A DNA stretch of 22,384 nt from Hemicentrotus pulcherrimus (taxonomy: Eukaryota > Echinodermata > Echinoidea > Camarodonta > Strongylocentrotidae): the NCBI GenBank assembly GCA_003118195.1, contig BEXV01000065.1:460291-482674 (forward strand), given 5' to 3'. The position numbers were made by a program, and so were the translations under genes. The notes below the pieces were generated by a model that was not told the DNA's origin, ran no database searches, and was given only the letters and a program-made list of their open reading frames with translations. Positions 9,501 to 18,500 of the stretch are shown piece by piece. How positions within the stretch are numbered: the first letter of the stretch is position 1; the number at the start of each line of letters is the position of its first letter.

Positions 9501-12500
9501 GCTTTCTGTTTCATTCTTGCGTTTTACTCTGATGTGCAAGTCAAAAAGCTAAAGTTATGGCTCTCTTCAATGCTATTCTCTGATTTTGTAGTACTATTGG
9601 AAGTATGAAAGCAGTGCAGATGTAAAGCAAAGCCGATCTATTCTGATGTGATTCTACATACACACTGGATGCAAGTAACTAATAATGAATCAGAGATAAT
9701 AAATTTGCTATGGGAACCAATAGTGTTGCTTACATCAATAGCGACATTTAAATTGTGAACAAAATAGAATGGGAGTGATTTAAACATGAATATACTTTCT
9801 AAACTTCTCATTCTTCACTTTTTGTCTTTGTTGAGAGCTTCCTGCACTTTCTCATGTTCATTACATTAAACAGAAAACACTTCATTAGAAAAAGAAGTCT
9901 TCCACATATCGATTAAAAAAAAAGGAATATACAAGGAGTCATTTTATTAAAAAATCATAGCCATAAAGAATTGATTATTTATAGATAAAGTTTGTCAATG
10001 CGATTCTCTCCTATATTTCTAGTATCCATTATTGATTGAATTTGCTGATCGAGTGCATGTCTTATCAAGTTTTCATCTCCTTTTTATACAAGCACTTCAT
10101 GTCCACAAATAAATCATGATTTTAAAGCTAAAATGTATCCCCCAAATTGAGAGTAGATAGTGCTTACATCGAGAAACTCTGTGTGCGAACATCCACGATA
10201 ACCTGTTGCCTTCCATTCCCCAGTGTGCTCGATTAAGATTTCTTGCCTCCATGGAATAGTGGTGATTTCATTTCTGATTAGATCATTTGTGGCATTTGGG
10301 GGAATCTGGATATATGGGTATGCCAAGAAAGAAAGGGCATGGGAGAGGCAGTGTGTGTGGGGGGGGGGGGGNNNNNNNNNNNNNNNNNNNNNNNNNNNNN
10401 NNNNNNNNNNNNNNNNNNNNNNNNNNNNNNNNNNNNNNNNNNNNNNNNNNNNNNNNNNNNNNNNNNNNNNNNNNNNNNNNNNNNAAAGAGAGAGAGAGAG
10501 AGAAAGAAATGATTCATATACAGCAAATGCATGCATGATATATGTGAAACACAGTGACAAAATGATATCATTACAGAAGATGAACAAATTAGGAATGTTT
10601 AGAGAAAGACAGAAATATTCAGACATTTGTGTCAGCACAGCAATCGAATGGAAGGCAGGCAACCAGAAAGACCAGAAAGAAAGCCGACAGATGGGAGATT
10701 TATATATAGACCGAAAAGTATTGAATCAATGCACAGAAAGTTCAGACATTTCAAATGGCAGGGGTGGGAAGGGATAAAAATGAAAGGGGAGAAATGAAAA
10801 ATATTGTGATGACAGTCGAACCAACAACAAAATCATTCTCAGCTATTCTTCAGAATCAATTGCATCATTTTCTTGGCTTACCATTCACTTGGCAAATTCA
10901 AAATTGCATATGAGTACTTTACTAATTATCTTGTCAATTACAAAATCCAGTATTTGAAAAATAGAATGTCTCCACAGAGTTGTCAAATGATGCAATAGAC
11001 TTGAAAGAATACTGAAATGGTAAAATCAATTCTCAAAAAGACAACTCATAACATCATGCCCAACTCAGCAGTTTCATGTGAAAGGAAAAATAGCTGACTT
11101 GGGCAAACTATGAATAGCAAGTTTCCAATCATAATAATATATATAATCTACATGGTTAATGTATGTTGTTCAGAATGATTTTCATCAGACGCACTCCAAT
11201 GAAGTGCAATATATCAATTGAGATTCTAAGTAGTTAATGAACTACAGACAGTGTACAAGAATTATAAATAATTCTGAAGGGGCTTGCAGTTATTTTTGTT
11301 GTTGGAAGTGAGTGTATGAGGTTTCACATTGGAACTTATGAAGTGAAAGTACTCACTTGATACACTGAAAAAGGAGCCTATTTACATACAATATTCTTTC
11401 ACACAGATTACATATGCACAATGATTGGAATCCTGCAAACACTATCTCACATACCGGTTCATACATGGATTTTTTTTTTCTTTCATTCAGGCTATTGATA
11501 GAGGAAATGTGGTGAGGATGATGTATGAACATCAATTTACTTCTTTTGTTTACCATTTTGGAACATAACAATAGCCTGAAGGAAAGAAAAAAGGCTTATC
11601 CTTCTGTGGTTTGAGAGATGTAAACTTTGAAAGCATATACAGAGAATTCACTTTAAAACAATTTCATTCATGTCGAGTGTATGCACACTTGATCAAGGGC
11701 TTTAAAATAATGTTTAGAAAATATTTGGATTATTTTTGTGAGAATTTTCTTTTGCTTTCCAACGTCATCCATCTCAAACCACAGCCATTATTCCAGATGG
11801 AGGCGGCCATCTTGGAAATCTTACACAGAGATTGACTGTGTCTTTACAGCCAGGGTTATTGGTAGTATTGCCCTCTCCTCTGTGTTCAATCAGGACTGTC
11901 TCCCGCCATGCCATGCTCTCATTCCTAGCTATCTAATGACAGGGAGTGAAGAAATACTCATTAATGACACTTGAATGTTTAATTCAAGAAGACAACCTCT
12001 GTATTCCTGTTGGATCATTGAAAGCAATTGAATTCAATTTTATTCATCAAAAATTCACCACAAGTATTTTTTTTTTGAAGGGCCTTTGAACAGTATTACA
12101 TGAAACTGGTAAAATAATAGATAAAAGGATACCTTCAACAACAAAAAATCAAAAGAAAAGCTTAAGGCCTTGAATCTACAAGACACCTTGTTAACATATG
12201 CTGTGATTCTTTAAGCTTTCTGTGCCTCATGTCTTTTTATCTTATAACACACAGAAGTGAGTACACGTAGGATCTTTGGTGCATGCATTTACTTTTTCCA
12301 TCCCCATTTGCCGTTCATTTAGTACACAAAAGAAAAATTGTGGTTTGCCGCAACAATGACATATGTGAATGAGCCTTAAAAAAGAATTCCTTTTATTTTT
12401 GCATCCTTGAACTTGAAGGGTGGTGGAAAGAAGTACTCCCTTATTGTTTATTGCAAGAAAATTTGTTATTAAAATCAACATTAGCGATGAAATAGTGTTT

Positions 12501-15500
12501 AATCGATTGGAAGGACATGGCCTTATGTTTACATTCAACTTAACTTAACTCAAAACTAGATGGAATTTTGACTGTGCCCAGTCAAAAATGATGCCTCCGC
12601 CATAGAGCAATTTTACAAACTTACAAACTAAAACAGAAACAATTTTTAAAATTCAAGTTTGATTGTAATCCATCTGTCAGTTTTAATGATAATGCATTCA
12701 CAAGCTATTTATAGTCATACATGATGAGCCCCATGACCTTTGACCTGTAGCGGAGGCATACAAATGATATGAGTAGAACAGCACAATAAAACAGCATTAT
12801 GCTACTGCAAGATTTCAATAGGTTTTTCCAGATTCTAATATCAATTCCAATAACTTTTTTTCAATATTTTCCACCCCAAAAAGATCATATCAATATGATT
12901 AAATTACAACTCTATTAGTGTACTTACCAGGAGTGGCATGAGACTGATCCCGTCAACTTCAGAGGGCGCACTTCCTGTTGCCATCTCAACAATGGTAGGC
13001 ATGATATCAATGTTGACTGCAATCTGCTTACTGGTCGATCCAGGAGGGATACCCGGGCCTCTGATGATGAGCGGAACTCTGATGTCAAATTCATACAGCT
13101 GCCGTTTATCATTGGGAAGTGAAAACTGACCTGGAATAGAATAAGACAGAATGTCATACAACACAACTCTACTTTAATTTGGTAAGAGTATTAGCCTGTC
13201 AAGAAAGCAATGAATACATCATCTGTTAAGAACCACAATCTATATTCTTTTGATACACAGAGCTAACACCCTTATGGCTCTCAGCAAATAAACAACCATG
13301 GAATATAAAAAATGTGTTCTGTTAAAAAATTTCCCTTAAATCATAAATATTATTTATTTTCTTTCTCACGTGTAAATTTCCAATATTAGTTTGTTATATA
13401 TTTTGTAAAAATGCAAAAGAAAAAAAAATCAAACAGAAATAAATAAATCAAATCAAATCAAATCAAATCAAAAATTAATGGATTGCTAAGTCATTCCAAA
13501 ATTGAATTAGAAAATTTCAAAAATATGACAGGAACGCAATCTGAATGCAATCAAGAGGGCCCGAATCCAAAGGGGCAAGGCATGAGATCACAAATTCCTT
13601 CAAAGTGTTATAAAGAATATTGCACGCATACAATGTTCAATATAACATATATTCACCTCCAAACTCAGAATTTCCCTTGTGGCATTACATTTCAACCATG
13701 GCCTGCAGCACGGGTAAGACATAACATCACTCAGGAAAATTCTGAGTTTGTTGGTTTATATATTTTGTTATATTGAATGTCAGACCATGCCAAATTTGTC
13801 TACTGAGTGAAGAAACTGTCTCTAAATTGTGAAGCTTTTTCAATTGAATAGATTCTTATAGAATTGAACGAGCGGGCAATAATTGGTGCAAATCTATAGC
13901 AAAGTTTAGAGGCTATGAAACTTATATTTTATTTTTGTATCATGAATTTGAATGATATTGTTTAGGGACTGGAAGCAAAGCTATACTTTTTACATCATAC
14001 ATTTCACTCAAATATGAAACCAGATCTGCTTTCACAAACTCTTCTTGCCTTCTTTCTAAAATCATATCCTGTCTTTTCTGGCCTTGTCATTTCCTATTTC
14101 AAGCATACATGGGTTTTATTTTTTTAAATCAACAAACCAAAATGAACAAATGACTGAATGAGTAAGCAATACACCAGTTTACGGTTACAACCGTGCGCAT
14201 GCGCAGACATGGGCACCATTTTGATTTATGAGTAAACAAAGCTGTATACCCCCACTGACCCTTTAGAGGTCAGTGGCTTACGCTTAAATTAAGAAAGTGC
14301 CTATGCAAATACGATGTGAGAGCATAGCCCAGACAGTAACGCTACAATATATGCGCATCTGAAAACATTGATTGCGCAATGTTTACGCACATATTAAAAT
14401 GGCGGCCTTAACCGTAAAAGGGTGTATTGAATAAATGTGAAGTAAACAGCATAACCTACCTAGATGGAAGCCATTATCTGAGGAGAAGATGATATAAGTA
14501 TTATCAATCATCTTTTTTGTCTCAAGCAGCATTACAACGTTCTTCACCATGTCATCTACAGAGAGAAGAGTCCTCCACCTGTCAGAAAACATCATATGAG
14601 AATATCATCAAAGCAGTTATAAGGTGGTTTAGTAAAATGGATTGCCATGAAAAGGTGCATCCGGAATGCAAGAGGCCTACTGTAATTCATTTGTTTATAT
14701 TGGTGAATGAATACTTTAAAGCGAGACTGCACTACTTATAGCTACTTGCGCCCTCTATACAGCCAACAATGCCTGAGCAGTACCTGTTGAATCCCCATGT
14801 TCCCTTTTTGTTATATTAATTAGGAGCTGATTTGATGAGATAACCACCTGCCAGTGACCACCCAGGGCTGTCTTACCCCTCCTGGCCAAACTCGTGAAGA
14901 TAGGCTTTAATTCATTTTTTTAAATATTGGTGAATAAATATAGTTTATCATTGTTTTATATCGATGAATAAAAACTGTAATTCACTTTTTTTAATATCGA
15001 TGAATAAATACTGTATTTCATTTTTTTTATATCGGCGAATAAAATGTTAGAAATTTGAGAAACCTAACAACAACTTCTGTAGTATTAAGCCTAAGCAAGG
15101 CATTAAAAATATTTACCCGCTCTATATCTTTATTTCATGATTCTACCTCCATCAAATCAAACTATTATTTTCAATAATTATGCATGTTGCAATCCAGACA
15201 CATTTTTTCTTACCGCTATGTTTCACCGTAAGTATGATCGCATGGTAAATTCACATCACAGACAAAAGATATGTAAGTCCATTTTCAGTTTCAGAAAGGT
15301 CCCTCACATTATTGGTCCATTTCTAAGCTGCTGTGAAGTTTTACCCTCTTTGAGTCGATATTCAAACAAATGAATGGTGAAAAATGATATCCATCCCAGG
15401 CCGGGTTACGAAAGGCACATGTAAAAACGAATTGAATTGCTACATGTACAAGGAACACTTTCACTCTGATTTCAAAGTTTTCACTCTGCCAGGAAATCAG

Positions 15501-18500
15501 TTTTAGATATTAACACTAAAGTCCTTGGGAAACCATCGGAAGACAGTCAGAATATCTCAAACATTATCTTTGATACAAATGGAAAAATATGAGGACATTA
15601 CAGCAATTTTCATTCCTCATATTTGTATTATTTGCTAACAGAGTGAAAGATTAGCTGTAAATGTTGAAAATTCAGCGAGCTTTGATAAAGACAAGATGTG
15701 TTCATTTACCTTTTTCTGAAAGCGTCATCTAGGTAGGTGATAGATTCATTGGACATCGGGTTTTCAGCTCTCCTTATTAGCCAGTGTTTGTCCTGAATGA
15801 AATGCAGAGAATCTGGATGAGTTCAGAATATTGGAGTCTGTTGGGTATATTACAAGACTCTCTGCACTGGAAACCCAATTCCAAGTTTCCTTTAAGGCAG
15901 GATATTCCACTGTCACTGCTTCAGATTTACCCATACTGCCATCTACTGCTTACAATGTCCTGATGTGTCAACAGAAATGTCCCACAATGCATCACCAACT
16001 GTATAGCACACGTAAGATGATGCTAGGTTACAGAAACCGGATACTAGATCAGCTTACATCTCCCTATTTCTCCTTCTCCCTCCCTCCCTCCCTCCCTCTC
16101 TACAAGCACAAGTGTGATTATGTACGTAAATTGTGGCAAAACACAAGAATGCAATTAAAAAATCGCCTTTAATCATATCAGGAAGCTGTCAGTGAAAACC
16201 ATAGCATTAGAATCCAGCTAGTGATGTTCAATTCAGTGATCAACAAACATTATTTACTCAACACACAAAATTTTTCCTTGAGACTTTTTTTGGTACACAG
16301 TTGCACAAATGGCTAAAGCACTTGGTGAGCTGCCTTTAATACAAAAAAAAATAATTATACTTTGGAGGTTCATTATAATTAATATTCCGCAAAATTGGGA
16401 CAAAGAATGATCAAATACCTTGGGACTTGCCCAGGTACAGGATTGTTTTACACAGAGTTAAAGCCCTTCTGGCTCCAAACAGATGCTATGCTTGTCTCAT
16501 TGTTATACCAATACCATCTTAAGTGGTTTTCTTTCTCATGTCTGAATGGGCCTTTCTTGTACATCTTGAACTTACAGCCGAATGAACATTGAAGCTAGGC
16601 CCCCTTGGTGCCTTCTTATCTGTGAAGTGTGACATGTACTGAGGGGCGGAGTCAAAAGGTGAATGGCAGGCGGGCGTTGACATCATCATGAAGAAAGGAT
16701 TCGATACTGACTGCTTCTGCAGGAACTCCATGGATCTATTGTTCTACATCAACAAAATTTAAGGAGTAGTTCAAATAAGTTCATTTACAACTTCTCACAA
16801 TCTAATTGTAATATCATAAGAGAAGTGTTTAGGAGTGGCAGATACAAAAACAAATAAATAAATACAAATGAAACGATACATAAACTCATCAATCATTGAC
16901 AAAGCATACAGTAGACACATTCTGAAATTGATAAGGTTGCTAAGAGGATGTTGTTGGAAAGCAATTTGAAACATTAATCAGTTTCTTAACCTTCATCTTC
17001 TTTGTGAAATATTTTGACCACTTACTTATACTCATGACATATTAAATCATGATTTAAAAAAAAAACATAATAATCAATATTGATGGATGATATGAAAGAG
17101 ACAACTAACACCAATGCTTGCTTAAATGCTAGCATAATTCATTTCTATGTTGCAAATAAATTTGTGTCAAGCAACTCAATTGATCTATGGTGACCATCAC
17201 AAAATTTACAGTATCAGTTTCCTGCACAAGTAGATGTCATCCAATAACTGTCATTCAAGGATATTAAGGGTTTTACCGTCCACCTGAAGTTTTTTTCAAG
17301 AAGATGTGATGCAGTACTTACAATTAGATCTGTGAGATAATCTTTATGGTAATCATCTCCATGTTTCTCTTCCTTGCCATTCACAGAGAGAGAGTAATTG
17401 TAGTATACGGAATTGAGTTTCTGCACAGAGAATTGGAGAGGATATTGGCAAATAAACAATATATTAAACGAACAGCTTATCTGAAAAATCATATGCATTG
17501 GTTAAAAAAAAGTTGCTAGAATTCACACTTTACAATCTTGAAGAATTTTGTTAATATCAATTATGGTTCTTGTGGCAGACTAGCTTCTGCTAAATAAGTT
17601 ATCCAATAACGTCTACTCCCATATCATTAATTGGCTATTAATTAATTGAATGCAGTAAATGTAAATGAAAGTACAAGCAATAATGAAAATCTGATGAGAA
17701 TACCATCTTTTAATGAAAAAAAACGTCTATTGCTCAATTTTCTAACTTTTGTTTGCCCTCAGTGCTGATTGGCACAGTCACTCACTTGCCATACATTGCC
17801 ACACAAAATAAGCAGCATATAACAAAACAATTGCTTTGTGCAACAAAAAGGCTTTGTGAAGAACCATTCGCTGTCTAAATTAGCTAATGACAACCATTTT
17901 AAAACCCGTAAAGAGTAATTTTTATACTACAAAAATTCTAATAATGTTATTGTCTTCGGTAGAACTATTTCATTATGAAATACAATACGGCACAAGCAGA
18001 TCCGAAGTTACACTAAAAAGAAGTAAAATAGCTGACCATTGCCAAAATGTAGGCAGTAACCCATTTGGTCCTATTTCCTTACCAGTGCAATCCAATCATC
18101 CCAACCAGGAGGAATGTGTGCTAAGCCACCAACTACTTTTTGTCCATACTGATCATGATCCAGGCACGATACGGGCAGCAATAAAAAGATAATTGGAAAG
18201 TAATCAAGTTTATCTTGAGCTCTGGAAATTACAGAAAAATAATATGTCGTAGAGTTAAACTAAACTTATATTCAAGTATTAAGACAAAAAATAAATAATT
18301 GAAAATCTGAAAATGACGACTTTACCAGAGAATGTACACCATAAAATCAATTTGCATGAAATATACCCAGATTTCACAATCGGCTCAGATGCGCAAAAGT
18401 TTCATGGTGCAAAATAATAGAATCCCAACTGACATTAACATTTAATTTTTTGCATTTGGCAGCTTTTTGGTCACATTTTCTTGCTGTGAAATGCCTGCCC

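Larger units (their letters stand above)
8483..10167 (-). other. GNS intron between exon H and exon I-a
   Basis: This 1.7-kb intron holds a hAT-like MITE (8721-9040), a long inverted-repeat element (9310-9580) and the possible decayed fourth exon copy (9625-9682). Nothing else is recognised. Confidence 0.7.
10306..12927 (-). other. GNS intron between exons G and H, with assembly gap
   Basis: This intron contains the N gap (10372-10484), flanked by a G run on one side and a GA repeat (10488-10502) on the other, so the gap sits in simple sequence. It also holds an imperfect short inverted repeat ATGCCTCCGC / GCGGAGGCAT (12590 and 12752) and a DR1-type motif (12734-12746). No exon signal was found. 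Confidence 0.7.
13131..14459 (-). other. GNS intron between exons F and G
   Basis: This 1.3-kb intron has an AATCA microsatellite (13448-13471), a hairpin element (13636-13780) and a MITE (14167-14429). No coding signal is visible. Confidence 0.7.

Noticed and set aside
10114..10777. Long open frames of about 180 codons on both strands around 10114-10777
   Set aside because: They are open only because they read through the N gap. The only supported coding part is sulfatase exon H at 10168-10305 on the minus strand.
11796..11816. YY1-like GCCATCTTGG and GC-rich core as a promoter
   Set aside because: It is a single short match in an intron with no other promoter signs.
12242..12538. Minus-strand open frame of 98 codons, rich in Cys and His near its middle
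   Set aside because: There is no recognisable domain, it sits in an intron with no convincing splice or start context, and the composition looks like chance.
15831..16172. Plus-strand open frame of 113 codons
   Set aside because: It is antisense to the sulfatase intron, includes the translated CCCT microsatellite, and has no family motif.
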